Of a DNA stretch of 64,000 bases, positions 44,430 to 53,014 are shown one piece after another. The stretch covers positions 124,001 to 188,000 of the forward strand of contig NZ_JAYTLQ010000002.1 of the NCBI RefSeq assembly GCF_043729335.1. Direction: 5' to 3'. The DNA is from Crenothrix sp043729335 (GTDB lineage: Bacteria > Pseudomonadota > Gammaproteobacteria > Methylococcales > Methylomonadaceae). Numbering within the stretch: the stretch's first letter is position 1; every line of letters starts with the position of its first letter. Both the position numbers and the translations under genes were made by a program. The notes below the pieces were generated by a model. It had not been told where the DNA came from. It was given only the letters and a program-made list of their open reading frames with translations, and did not search any database.

Positions 44430-45305
44430 ATGACTTATTACCAATGCCCGCTTTGCGCAACCCCGCTTACGTTGCAACCCACCGGTAAACACTACGCCTG
44501 CCAAAATCAACATCATTTTGATGTGGCTAAAGAAGGTTATCTCAATTTATTGCCCGTGCAACACAAGCATTCATTAGAACCTGGCGACAGCAAACAAATG
44601 CTACAAGCACGCCGGGGATTTTTAGAAGCGGGCTATTATGCCAAGATGGCTGAAAGCGTAGCCATGATGATTGCGGCGCATTGTCCCAGTCATCAAAATC
44701 TACGATTATTGGATCTGGGCTGCGGCGAAGGCTATTACAGCCGTGGTCTTGCGCGTTTTATGGAGGAACAAACACCCGTAGAATTACATGGTGTTGATAT
44801 TGCCAAATTTGCCATTGCAGCGGCAGCCAAAAAACAATCCAATGCCCGCTTTGTGGTTGCCAGCACCAGTCGATTGCCCTATGTCGATCACTATTTTGAT
44901 TTAGTGCTGCGCGTCTTTGCGCCGTCAAATGCGCTTGAGCTTAATCGAGTACTGAAACCTTCAGGACTATTGCTAACGGTCACACCCGGGCCGCGACATT
45001 TGTGGCAATTAAAAGAGTTTATTTATACGGACGTAAAAGAACATACGCTAGAGCCAGAACTTGCCGATGGATTTGTGCGCATAGCCACCGAGCGAATCCA
45101 GTATCAAATCACTCCTAATCCTGAACAAAGACTTGCGCTGTTACAAATGACACCTTTTGCATGGCGTGCCAATGTGCAGGTTCAGCAAAGCATCCAGTCA
45201 CTTGCAGAGCTTACTATAGATGTGGACTTTAACTTAACGTTGGCAAAAAGGCTGGAGAATTCACAGCCCATATCACCTGCCGCTAAAAAAGAAGTGGACG
45301 AATGA
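44430..45305 (+). CDS. rlmA: 23S rRNA (guanine-N1) methyltransferase RlmA-type
   Basis: 291 residues. The N-terminal zinc finger (CPLC at residues 6-9, then CQNQHHFD) and VAKEGYLNLLPVQHK block are specific to RlmA, which methylates G745 of 23S rRNA. The SAM motif is LLDLGCGEGYYS near residue 96; APSNALELNRVLKPSG and TVTPGPRHLWQLK follow. Length fits. Divergent from trxC. Confidence 0.92.
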   Translation: MTYYQCPLCATPLTLQPTGKHYACQNQHHFDVAKEGYLNLLPVQHKHSLEPGDSKQMLQARRGFLEAGYYAKMAESVAMMIAAHCPSHQNLRLLDLGCGEGYYSRGLARFMEEQTPVELHGVDIAKFAIAAAAKKQSNARFVVASTSRLPYVDHYFDLVLRVFAPSNALELNRVLKPSGLLLTVTPGPRHLWQLKEFIYTDVKEHTLEPELADGFVRIATERIQYQITPNPEQRLALLQMTPFAWRANVQVQQSIQSLAELTIDVDFNLTLAKRLENSQPISPAAKKEVDE

Positions 45306-45457
45306 CGCCACTATCCCAATAATGCCTAAACCTACTTCTAAAAAGACCAGTCTCTGACAGATTAGGTAATCAAGTCCACTATTGAAATGGCTGAAGCTCA
45401 TCAAAACCGATATCAGCGAACTCAATAGTCCTTAGACGACCACAATCGACGGATACC

Positions 45458-45961
45458 ATGTTCTTTTATACTTTACCTATCTTGTTCAACAGCATTCGCT
45501 CCGTCAGCCCTACCGAATGCCTGCTCATGGCGCTTGCATTATTTGCCCTACTCTATATTAGCGTATCAGCAGAAGATAAAAAATGGCAGCCCCAAGCGTA
45601 CTCTAATTTTCTGTTGGCATCATGGCTGGGTGGGGTATCGCTTTATTGGGTATTTTGGCCGTTTTTTCTATTATTAAATGCCAGCTTAATCGCGGCTGAT
45701 TTATTGGCTAAAAGTGGCCTCATTACCGTTTCCGGCTGGGATGATATTCATTTCATACTTTTATTTCCCATTACCTGGTGGACCATCAGTATATGGCGGT
45801 GCTCTAATAACACGCGCTTACGGGTATGGGCGGCGTTGGCACGCTGGGTAACCGTGGCTTTATTGGTTGAATACGGATTAAAATTGCTGATTCGTATTGA
45901 CTACCCGCGTATATTTTTCAATTGCGAAGATTTGCTCTTAGATTACGGCAGTTGTTTTTAA
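45458..45961 (+). CDS. Hypothetical four-helix membrane protein
   Basis: 167 residues with about four membrane helices, rich in tryptophan (WLGGVSLYWVFWPFF, ITWWTISIW). No family recognised. Weak ribosome binding site. Lies between rlmA and a rhodanese gene, all on the plus strand but widely spaced. Confidence 0.55.
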   Translation: MFFYTLPILFNSIRSVSPTECLLMALALFALLYISVSAEDKKWQPQAYSNFLLASWLGGVSLYWVFWPFFLLLNASLIAADLLAKSGLITVSGWDDIHFILLFPITWWTISIWRCSNNTRLRVWAALARWVTVALLVEYGLKLLIRIDYPRIFFNCEDLLLDYGSCF

Positions 45962-46082
45962 GGCTATGTTAATTCAGGATAACAGGTGCGGAAGGGTGGG
46001 GATAAGTGCGATAATACCCATCTGAAAGATGTGAGCTGCTTTTTAGCAGCCGCGCAGAAAGCCAAACCATAGGTTTATGTTT

Positions 46083-46475
46083 ATGATAGAAAATTTAACA
46101 CCACAACAATGCTGGGATGTCTTACAACAAAATCCTGCGGCGGTAATGGTGGATGTACGATCCAAAATGGAACACCTGTTTGTAGGACACCCACCTGGCG
46201 CAATCCATATTCCCTGGAAAGAAGCACCTGATTGGCAATTAAACAGCAACTTTGTTGCCGAAATAAGCCATAATATACCTGATCATAGTGCGCCGATTTT
46301 ACTATTGTGCCGCAGTGGCCAGCGTTCATTGGATGCTGCAAAAGCACTTGAAGCAGTAGGCTATCAGCGTTTAATCAATATTGTCGATGGTTTTGAAGGG
46401 CCTTTGGATGCCAACAAACACCGAGGCAATCTAGGCGGATGGCGTTTTTGTAGTTTACCTTGGCAACAAAGCTAA
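46083..46475 (+). CDS. Single-domain rhodanese-like protein
   Basis: 131 residues from the second ATG at 46083, which has AGG at the right distance; the first ATG at 46077 is too close to it. VMVDVRSKMEHLFVGHPPGAIHIPW and the active-site loop LLLCRSGQRS (cysteine about residue 82) are characteristic. Such proteins carry sulfane sulfur as persulfide. The C-terminal GGWRF motif is common in small bacterial rhodaneses. Sulfur partner unknown. Confidence 0.9.
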   Translation: MIENLTPQQCWDVLQQNPAAVMVDVRSKMEHLFVGHPPGAIHIPWKEAPDWQLNSNFVAEISHNIPDHSAPILLLCRSGQRSLDAAKALEAVGYQRLINIVDGFEGPLDANKHRGNLGGWRFCSLPWQQS

Positions 46476-46678
46476 TTGCGTTCATTTTTTATTGATGATT
46501 ACGTGACATTTCGGCTATTTCTGCACGTTAGAACCTACGCCTTCCCTACATTGAGATAATCCGTTAGCTTTGAATCCGTAATAATCTCGTTATCATCCCA
46601 ACGTAAACTATATCGCCTAACCCAACAAGAGCGCCTAAAGGCGTACCATACTTCCTTTAAAACATTAGAGTACAACAA

Positions 46679-48490
46679 GTGATTGAAAAATTAAGAAACA
46701 TTGCAATTATTGCGCACGTTGACCACGGCAAGACGACCCTGGTTGATAAATTATTGCAACAGTCGGGTACTTTTGCCGCTCACACTAAAGTGACCGAGCG
46801 CATTATGGATTCCAACGATATTGAAAAAGAACGCGGCATTACCATTCTGGCAAAAAACACTGCGCTAGACTGGAACGGTTACCATATCAATATTGTTGAC
46901 ACCCCAGGCCATGCTGATTTTGGCGGTGAAGTAGAGCGCGTGTTATCCATGGTGGATTCAGTGTTATTATTGGTTGATGCGGTTGATGGCCCGATGCCAC
47001 AAACCCGTTTTGTCACCCAAAAAGCTTTTGCGCTGGGTTTAAAGCCCATCGTCGTTATCAACAAAATAGATCGTCCCGGCGCACGCCCACAATGGGTTGT
47101 AGACCAAACGTTTGATTTATTTGATCGCTTGGGCGCTACCGATGAGCAGCTGGATTTCCCGATTGTTTATGCATCGGCAATTAATGGTTACGCTGGCTTA
47201 GAGCACACCGTCACCGGTGGCGATATGACCCCATTATTTGAAACCATCGTGGAAAAAGTCAGCCCACCACCTGTGGACATGGACGGCCCGTTTCAAATGC
47301 AAGTTTCAAGCCTTGATTACAACACTTATGTAGGTGTTATTGGGATTGGCCGTATCCAGCGCGGCAGCATTAAAGCTAATCAGCAATTAATTATTGTTAA
47401 TCGTGAAGGCGTCGAGCGCAAAGGCCGCATGTTACAAATTTTTGGCTTTCATGGTTTGGAACGTGTTGAAGTACCGGAAGCCCGTGCCGGTGACATTATT
47501 GCTTTTGCAGGCATTGAAAAACTCGAAATTTCAGACACCATCTGCCATCCGGATAAGATAGAAATCATGCCGCCGTTAATGGTCGATGAACCAACGGTAA
47601 CCATGACATTTCAGGTCAATAACTCACCGTTTGCCGGCAAAGAAGGCAAATATGTAACAACCCGCCAAATCCGTGATCGTCTTGATAAAGAACTGCAACA
47701 CAACGTTGCCTTAAGAGTTGAAGATACCGGCGACCCAGACAAATTTAAAGTATCTGGCCGTGGCGAATTGCATTTATCAGTTTTAATTGAAAACATGCGC
47801 CGCGAAGGCTTTGAAATGGGCGTATCGCGTCCTGAAGTTATCATTAAAGAAATTGATGGCAAAAAATGCGAACCCTTTGAAACGGTTACCATTGAAGTGG
47901 AAGAAATCCACCAAGGTACCATCATGGAAAAACTGGGCGAGCGCAAAGGCGATTTAACCAACATGATGCCCGACGGTAAAGGCCGTATTCGTTTGGAATA
48001 TATGATGCCCTCTCGCGGCCTGATTGGTTTTCAAACTGAATTTATGACCGCTACCTCAGGTTCCGGTTTGCTTTACCATGTCTTCGACCATTACGGCCCT
48101 ATGAAAGCCGGTGAAGTCGGCAATCGTCTGCGCGGTGTAATGATTTCAATGGTGGCGGGCAAAGCGGTAACCTATTCATTACATCCATTACAAGAGCGCG
48201 GCGAATTGTTATTGGTCAATGCCGATGAAGTTTATGAAGGCATGTTGGTCGGTTTGCATTCACGCAGCAATGATTTGTGCGTCAACCCGTGTAAACCGAA
48301 GCAATTAACCAACGTTCGCGCATCAGGTACCGATGAAAGCTTGGTATTGGCGCGTATTCAGAAAATGACTTTAGAGCAGGCCTTGGAATTTATTGCTGAA
48401 GATGAATTGGTAGAAGTCACACCAAAATCGATTCGTTTACGCAAGAAACTATTAACGGAAAATGAGCGCAAAAGAGCTGCAAAAAGTTAA
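46679..48490 (+). CDS. typA: Ribosome-associated GTPase TypA/BipA
   Basis: Translational GTPase of 603 residues linked to ribosome assembly and stress growth. G1 is AHVDHGKTTL (12-21), switch I has ERGITI, G3 is DTPGHADFGGE, and G4 is NKIDR. The EF-G-like C-terminal domains include PSRGLIGFQTEF and GEVGNRLRGVMIS. GTG start with a weak ribosome binding site. The hairpin after the stop carries its T-run on the opposite strand. Confidence 0.97.
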   Translation: MIEKLRNIAIIAHVDHGKTTLVDKLLQQSGTFAAHTKVTERIMDSNDIEKERGITILAKNTALDWNGYHINIVDTPGHADFGGEVERVLSMVDSVLLLVDAVDGPMPQTRFVTQKAFALGLKPIVVINKIDRPGARPQWVVDQTFDLFDRLGATDEQLDFPIVYASAINGYAGLEHTVTGGDMTPLFETIVEKVSPPPVDMDGPFQMQVSSLDYNTYVGVIGIGRIQRGSIKANQQLIIVNREGVERKGRMLQIFGFHGLERVEVPEARAGDIIAFAGIEKLEISDTICHPDKIEIMPPLMVDEPTVTMTFQVNNSPFAGKEGKYVTTRQIRDRLDKELQHNVALRVEDTGDPDKFKVSGRGELHLSVLIENMRREGFEMGVSRPEVIIKEIDGKKCEPFETVTIEVEEIHQGTIMEKLGERKGDLTNMMPDGKGRIRLEYMMPSRGLIGFQTEFMTATSGSGLLYHVFDHYGPMKAGEVGNRLRGVMISMVAGKAVTYSLHPLQERGELLLVNADEVYEGMLVGLHSRSNDLCVNPCKPKQLTNVRASGTDESLVLARIQKMTLEQALEFIAEDELVEVTPKSIRLRKKLLTENERKRAAKS

Positions 48491-48496
48491 TGACAT

Positions 48497-48531
48497 AAAA
48501 AAACCTCAGAACAATGGGGGTTCTGAGGTTT
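48497..48531 (-). terminator. Intrinsic terminator of the candidate small RNA
   Basis: 11-bp stem (48501-48511 with 48521-48531), 9-base loop, followed on the minus strand by a run of seven T. On the plus strand only three T follow, so it serves typA poorly and a minus-strand RNA well. Confidence 0.75.
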
Positions 48532-48603
48532 GCAGTCGCCAGATTTTGTAACATCCATTTAAGTTAGCATCCTGCTTACTATCCATGCTGCTGTTTTGGC
48601 GAC
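48497..48603 (-). ncRNA. Candidate CsrA/RsmA-binding small RNA
   Basis: About 107 bases read on the minus strand. The 5' GTCGCCA (48603-48597) pairs with TGGCGAC (48541-48535), closing a domain that contains three GGAT motifs: CATGGATAG, GCAGGATGC and AATGGATGT. The middle GGA sits in the loop of an AGCA/TGCT hairpin, the classic CsrA site. An intrinsic terminator follows: AAACCTCAGAA pairs with TTCTGAGGTTT (11 bp) and is followed by seven T residues on this strand. An extended -10 (TGCAATAAT, 48618-48610) puts the start near 48603. Repeated GGA loops plus terminator are the pattern of RsmY/RsmZ/CsrB RNAs. Confidence 0.5.
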
Positions 48604-48609
48604 GGTTCT

Positions 48610-48618
48610 ATTATTGCA
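48610..48618 (-). promoter_or_regulatory. Extended -10 for the candidate small RNA
   Basis: TGCAATAAT on the minus strand with no good -35 hexamer 17 bases upstream (CTGTGT), typical of an activator-dependent promoter. The start would fall at about 48603. Confidence 0.4.
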
Positions 48619-48654
48619 AAAAAAACCAACAAACACAGCCAGCTAATACGGAAT

Positions 48655-48680
48655 TTTACGTCATCTTAAGATGACGTAAA
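48655..48680. promoter_or_regulatory. 26-bp perfect palindrome
   Basis: Arms TTTACGTCATCTT and AAGATGACGTAAA form an uninterrupted 26-bp dyad with no spacer. Its centre is about 64 bases upstream of the presumed start of the small RNA, the place where the GacA site lies in rsmY/rsmZ promoters, although the sequence is not the published GacA box. It may be the binding site of a dimeric activator. The lipoprotein gene at 48838 lies on its other side. Confidence 0.6.
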
Positions 48681-48837
48681 TAATTACAGAATACTGCCTC
48701 AACTATTTTATTTATGTAAATAATTGCATAATCAGTAAAGACTTGGTGCTTACACCCCTCTCCAATACCTTAACAGTAAATTATTTTTATAAAAACACAC
48801 TTTGTAGTGTTGATTTTTTCTTTAATCTGGAAACGCT

Positions 48838-49320
48838 ATGATTATTTTAGGTAAATTACAAACCGCATGTATGGCAACCCTGAGCATCAGCGTTATGCTG
48901 ACACTTAACGGCTGCTCTATTTCAAACAGTATTGGTTCAACGTCAGACAGCTCAGGCTCTCTAGCCAATAGTTCGGAAAGTATTTCAGACTCATCAAAGT
49001 CGTCCAGTAAAAGTAGCGAAAATGATGACAAACCCAAAAAAGATAACCGCTATGAAAGTGAAGTTTCAGATTTTACATTGACTTATCTACGCGTAAACTC
49101 TTACCCAGGCAGTCGAAATAGCTTTATGAAGGGTATCAGTGATGTCGCAGCGCATAACGGTATTGTCGATTGGGAAGCCAATCCGGACACTTACCTAGCC
49201 ATTGGTAAAGGATTAAAAGCAGCTAATATTTCCGGCGCTCAATATGAGACATACAAAATGCAGTTCAGCAGCGGCGATGCAGGCAAGATGAGCAATATTC
49301 AGTATGGATACGCGCATTAG
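48838..49320 (+). CDS. Serine-rich lipoprotein partner of the LRAT-like protein
   Basis: 160 residues. A signal sequence ends in the lipobox LNGC (about residue 26), followed by a 45-residue linker very rich in Ser (SDSSGSLANSSESISDSS), then a charged DDKPKKD stretch and a conserved-looking globular part (DFTLTYLRVNSYPGSRNSF). It lies 15 bases before the next gene, so the two are cotranscribed. Probably outer-membrane-anchored and exposed in the periplasm. No function known to me. Confidence 0.7.
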   Translation: MIILGKLQTACMATLSISVMLTLNGCSISNSIGSTSDSSGSLANSSESISDSSKSSSKSSENDDKPKKDNRYESEVSDFTLTYLRVNSYPGSRNSFMKGISDVAAHNGIVDWEANPDTYLAIGKGLKAANISGAQYETYKMQFSSGDAGKMSNIQYGYAH

Positions 49321-49335
49321 GCTCGTTTATTCAAT

Positions 49336-51129
49336 GTGAAAGCGGTATTTTTGCTGTTGCTGCTGCATATTGGCAGCGCACACGCTAAGTCTTTTCAATT
49401 TTTATACCTGGAAGCCAGCGAAGGTAATGCCAGCGGCGGCCATGTGGCCGTGCAACTGAGTAACGTTATTTATCATTATCAATATGAAAATGCTCTGATT
49501 CGTTTATTTAAACGAGATACACAGGCATTTCTGGCTGACTATCAATTACGCCAAAATCGCAGTTTGCATGTTGCCGATGTAGCTGTTTCCGATGCGACAT
49601 ACATGCTCATCAGCGATTTTTTTAAGCAACGATTTTTTGAGCAAACCCAGCAGCTAAAACAGTTGCAGGCGGTGCAGCACGATCAATTCTTAGTACAGGC
49701 ATTGTTAGAAAAAAAAGTCGGTACGCCGATTTTTTCAGCCACTGCACAAGCCGAATTACCCCAATTACCCGGAGCGGGCTTGTTTTACACCAATACCGAT
49801 TCAAACGAAAAATGCAATACAAGACAAGCCAGCATAACGGTTCTTGGCAAGGTAAAACAACAGCTTGAAAATCAGTACGGCAAGAATTTTCTATCTCAAA
49901 AAATAATAGCCTCGAGCCATTCATTGCGCGGGTTAAAACCGACAATGACTTCCTTTTCTGAACATTACAATGATTTGCTAAACGGTTTACTCGCCTTGCA
50001 GGTGCTGCAAAACTCTCAAGCTTTAACTAAAAACAGCTGTTTTGAAGTGAATTCCCCTTCTATGCGCTTGAGCGATGCAGACATAACGCAGGCGCGGTCT
50101 TTTCAACAACGGCTGATTGAATCCGCCCAATCGTTAACCATTTCAAATCGTCCGGATTGGGGTTATGCTTTATTTGTCACTTTGGCACGAATTATTGTTT
50201 TAGAGCAGTCCATACAAACCCGGCAGTGGACATTTTTAGAGGATACTGATGAAACAGTCGCGGCTATCAACAGCGAACAACTCATGCTGTATGCGGCACA
50301 ACAACAAAAACAGCGCACTATGGATTTACGCTATTTGCATGAAGCGATTGCGGATTTTAAAAAAAGTGCAACGCCGGATGAGCAAGATTACACGCGATTA
50401 GAAATGGCCGCCAATCGTCATCAGCAATGGCTACTCAGCGACAAATCGGGCGAATTACGCTACGCCAGCGACCAGCCATTACCCCATAAAAGCGTGCCGA
50501 TAAGCCATTTTTTAATGACTGATTTGCCCGCAGAACAGTTTGCCATTGCATTACGTCAACAAAAGCCCATAACCGAACACGCCATCAATAACGATAAACA
50601 GCGTAATGCCTACCAATTGCTGACTAAAAATTGCGTCACCATGTTGCTGGAATTGATTAACGCGGCAGTATCTGGAAAATCCGAAGCATTGCTGGGTGGC
50701 TATATCGATCCTAAAACTAATTTTATTCCCTTTCAAGCCTTTGATGCGGTATTAGAAAACTATAAGGTTATCAGCAACCGTGTTTTGCCTGCTTACCGTC
50801 AACAAAAGTTGACTACGTTGTATGCTCGAGAGGTTGATAGCTGGGTGTACGCGCGTGAATCTAATATTTTCAGTTCCAGCTTGTATAACCATAATCCGGA
50901 TGATGCCTGGTTTGTATTTTTTACCGATGATACGCTTTGGTTTCGCCCGTTGTTTGGCGCGGTTAATACTTTGGCTGCAACCTCTCAAAGCCTGTTAGGT
51001 TTATTGCGCTTGCCTTTCGATGACGGTAAGGAAGTAAAAATAGGCGTTCGCGGTGTTTTAACCAGCTTGCCGGAACTGGCTTTTTTTAATATTCGTAAAG
51101 GCAGTTATCCGTATAGGATTGAGCCTTAG
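49336..51129 (+). CDS. Exported DUF4105/LRAT-like protein (putative)
   Basis: 597 residues, GTG start. A signal peptide covers residues 1-17 (ending SAHA). Early in the mature chain ASGGHVAVQ carries a histidine (H36), and far downstream TKNCVTMLLELIN carries a cysteine (C433). A conserved His early and an NC motif late recalls permuted NlpC/P60 (LRAT-like) thiol proteins and the DUF4105 family, but the 400-residue insert is unusual and the assignment is tentative. A short fragment similar to residues 438-466 recurs at 52925-53014. Coupled to the lipoprotein gene before it. Confidence 0.55.
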   Translation: MKAVFLLLLLHIGSAHAKSFQFLYLEASEGNASGGHVAVQLSNVIYHYQYENALIRLFKRDTQAFLADYQLRQNRSLHVADVAVSDATYMLISDFFKQRFFEQTQQLKQLQAVQHDQFLVQALLEKKVGTPIFSATAQAELPQLPGAGLFYTNTDSNEKCNTRQASITVLGKVKQQLENQYGKNFLSQKIIASSHSLRGLKPTMTSFSEHYNDLLNGLLALQVLQNSQALTKNSCFEVNSPSMRLSDADITQARSFQQRLIESAQSLTISNRPDWGYALFVTLARIIVLEQSIQTRQWTFLEDTDETVAAINSEQLMLYAAQQQKQRTMDLRYLHEAIADFKKSATPDEQDYTRLEMAANRHQQWLLSDKSGELRYASDQPLPHKSVPISHFLMTDLPAEQFAIALRQQKPITEHAINNDKQRNAYQLLTKNCVTMLLELINAAVSGKSEALLGGYIDPKTNFIPFQAFDAVLENYKVISNRVLPAYRQQKLTTLYAREVDSWVYARESNIFSSSLYNHNPDDAWFVFFTDDTLWFRPLFGAVNTLAATSQSLLGLLRLPFDDGKEVKIGVRGVLTSLPELAFFNIRKGSYPYRIEP

Positions 51130-51171
51130 ATAATTTGCAAAAAACTGTATTTAGGTATATTTTCTATACCA

Positions 51172-51435
51172 ATGTACACATTTGAATATGACAACACAAA
51201 AAGCCAATCAAATCTGGAAAAGCATGGTATTAATTTTGCTGATGCCCAACAGATCTGGGACGATCCTAGTTTTATCGAAATTCGGGCAGATTCTGATGAT
51301 GAGCCAAGATCATTAGTTATTGAGCGAATTGCCAAAAAATGCTGGTCAGCAGTGGTTACTTATCGTGATGAAAATATTCGTCTTATTTCAGTTCGGCGCT
51401 CACGAAAATTAGAGGTTGCGTTATATGAAAGCTAA
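51172..51435 (+). CDS. brnT: BrnT family toxin
   Basis: 87-residue RelE-fold ribonuclease toxin. Family marks: FEYDNTKSQSNLEKHGINF, then DDEPRSLVIER and the C-terminal IRLISVRRSRKLE with the catalytic-region arginines. The antitoxin start overlaps the end of this gene by 11 bases, the normal toxin-first brnTA order. Appears intact. Confidence 0.93.
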   Translation: MYTFEYDNTKSQSNLEKHGINFADAQQIWDDPSFIEIRADSDDEPRSLVIERIAKKCWSAVVTYRDENIRLISVRRSRKLEVALYES

Positions 51436-51676
51436 AGAATTTGATAAAAAGTTTGATGATGATGAAAACGACATTGTTGATCATCTTGATTTATCTACAG
51501 CTAAACGTCCTAATCAAATGCAAAAAAAGGTAAATGTTGACTTTCCTACTTGGATGGTTGATTCACTTGATAAAGAGGCAAATCGAATAGGCGTTACTCG
51601 CCAATCCATTATTAAAATTTGGGTGGCAGAACGACTCGAAAAAATAACCGATAATAAAACTTTGCGGCAACTGTAA
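51425..51676 (+). CDS. brnA: BrnA-like CopG/RHH antitoxin
   Basis: 83 residues from the ATG at 51425; the longer frame uses an unlikely upstream start inside brnT. The ribbon-helix-helix part reads KKVNVDFPTWMVDSLDKEANRIGVTRQSIIKIWV (in pieces), where the VNVDFP strand contacts DNA. It neutralises BrnT and represses the operon. Translationally coupled to brnT. Confidence 0.9.
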   Translation: MKAKEFDKKFDDDENDIVDHLDLSTAKRPNQMQKKVNVDFPTWMVDSLDKEANRIGVTRQSIIKIWVAERLEKITDNKTLRQL

Positions 51677-51782
51677 TTTTTTTGTTCAGTGCCAGTTTAG
51701 CTTAAGGCTCTCAATAGAGCCAACTGAACTTGAAAAGTGGATAATTATCCAGACATAGACAATAACTTGTTAGGTTTCACAT

Positions 51783-52843
51783 ATGCCAGTCGCTATTGAA
51801 TCCATCGCGTGTTCAAAGTGCTTCATGGATCGCGGCCTTCAGCTTGATGCCGAACAACTCGGTGACGAAAACGCCGCTGCATGCCAAAATTGCGGAAGCT
51901 CTGATGGATATAAGCTCAATAAAGAAAAACTTGGGAGTTTGGCATATCGATTTTTCGTGTGGGGATCGTTCTGGCAAACTGACTACGGTGGCGCACCACT
52001 TATCCATTTCAATGAGTATCAGACTACGAGCATTGAGCCATCACCGTGGCTCAAGTCAGATGTGGAGCTTTTCGAGAAGTTGCTGGGGATAGGCTTCTTC
52101 CACTACGGCCCACGCCTCTGGATGATGGGCGAAGTCGAGCCATTGAAGGCGCTACAAAAATTAGCTTTAAGGCCTTCTATCGTCGAACGCATTGTGCGTG
52201 AATACCCAACCCGCGAGATTGAACCAACGCTATCGTTTTATCGAATTCGGAAAGACCCAAAATTTCCATCAGAGCATCATGAGTACGACAGTCCGCCCGC
52301 AGCGTTTGATGGAACTGGTCGGCTCGATTCCAACGGTTCGCCAGCGCTCTACGCATCTCCCGATTTGCAAGTCTGCGTCCATGAATGCAGAGTCACTGCC
52401 GAAGACGAGTTGTATGTCGCAACCCTTGCGCCAACTCGCAAACTGCGGCTTCTCGACTTGTCAGTGATCTTACAGGAGAACAACAGTATACTGAGTTTGA
52501 GAGCCTTGATATGGCCGTTCATATGCTATTTTTGGCCGGCAAGCATTCATACGACATCACCAGAGCCATCGCGACTGCTGCGTGCAACGCTGGGTTCGAT
52601 GGCCTTATCTACCCGTCGTACTTTAGTCTCCTTCGGCTAGGCGTGATGCCACTTCGAACGACTTATGGGCTATCGCATCGGAGAATCCTGCAGCTCCAAG
52701 CTCATGAAGAGTCTTTCGCTGTTCCGAACCTAGCAGTCTTCGGGCGACCTTTAAAGGCAGGCTCGATCACAGTAAAGTGCATCAACAAACTTGTGCTCAC
52801 TCGAGTTGCCTATGACTTTCATTTCAGACCAGTAACTTTCTAG
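51783..52843 (+). pseudogene. HEPN/RES-domain toxin gene with frameshift
   Basis: Two frames make one protein. The first (from 51783) has a zinc-ribbon-like CSKC...CQNC pair (about residues 9-37), a HEPN/RES N-terminal domain (LAYRFFVWGSFWQTDYGG) and the first half of a RES domain (FYRIRKDP, GSPALYASPD, VCVHECRV). The protein sense continues in another frame (DLTGEQQYTEFESLDMAVHM, then GFDGLIYPSYFS) to 52843. The break lies about 52461-52468 and equals one missing or two extra bases. RES domains degrade NAD+ in known toxins. G+C is higher than around it. Sequence error or real decay cannot be told apart. Confidence 0.8.
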
Positions 52844-52868
52844 TGCCGTAGGTTGGACTAAACAGCAT

Positions 52869-52904
52869 GAAGCCCAACATATCATTGCTTATGTGTTGGG
52901 CTTC
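52869..52904. repeat. Extragenic palindrome after the RES gene
   Basis: Perfect 11-bp inverted repeat GAAGCCCAACA / TGTTGGGCTTC (52869-52879 and 52894-52904) flanked by GTAGGTTGGACTAAACAGCAT and CAGCCCAACG (first flank shown in part). Typical of a dispersed REP-like element. Confidence 0.6.
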
Positions 52905-52924
52905 GTTACCTCAGCCCAACGAAA

Positions 52925-53014
52925 CTGGAACTCATTAACGTGGAGGTATATGGAAAATCCGAGCAATTGTTGGGTAGATATGTTGATCCGAAAATTAATT
53001 TCTTTTTCAATTAA
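52925..53014 (+). pseudogene. Fragment of a paralogue of the LRAT-like gene
   Basis: Translation of this stretch gives LELINVEVYGKSEQ, then LLGRYVDPKINFF and a stop. It matches residues of the gene at 49336 (LELINAAVSGKSEA, LLGGYIDPKTNF) at most positions, over about 27 codons. There is no start, so it is a relic of a second copy, now lying on the far side of the brnTA and RES cassette. Confidence 0.75.

Noticed and set aside
48501..48531. Hairpin after typA as the typA terminator
   Set aside because: The T-run is on the opposite strand, and only three T follow on the typA strand; better explained by the minus-strand RNA, though partial bidirectional use is possible.
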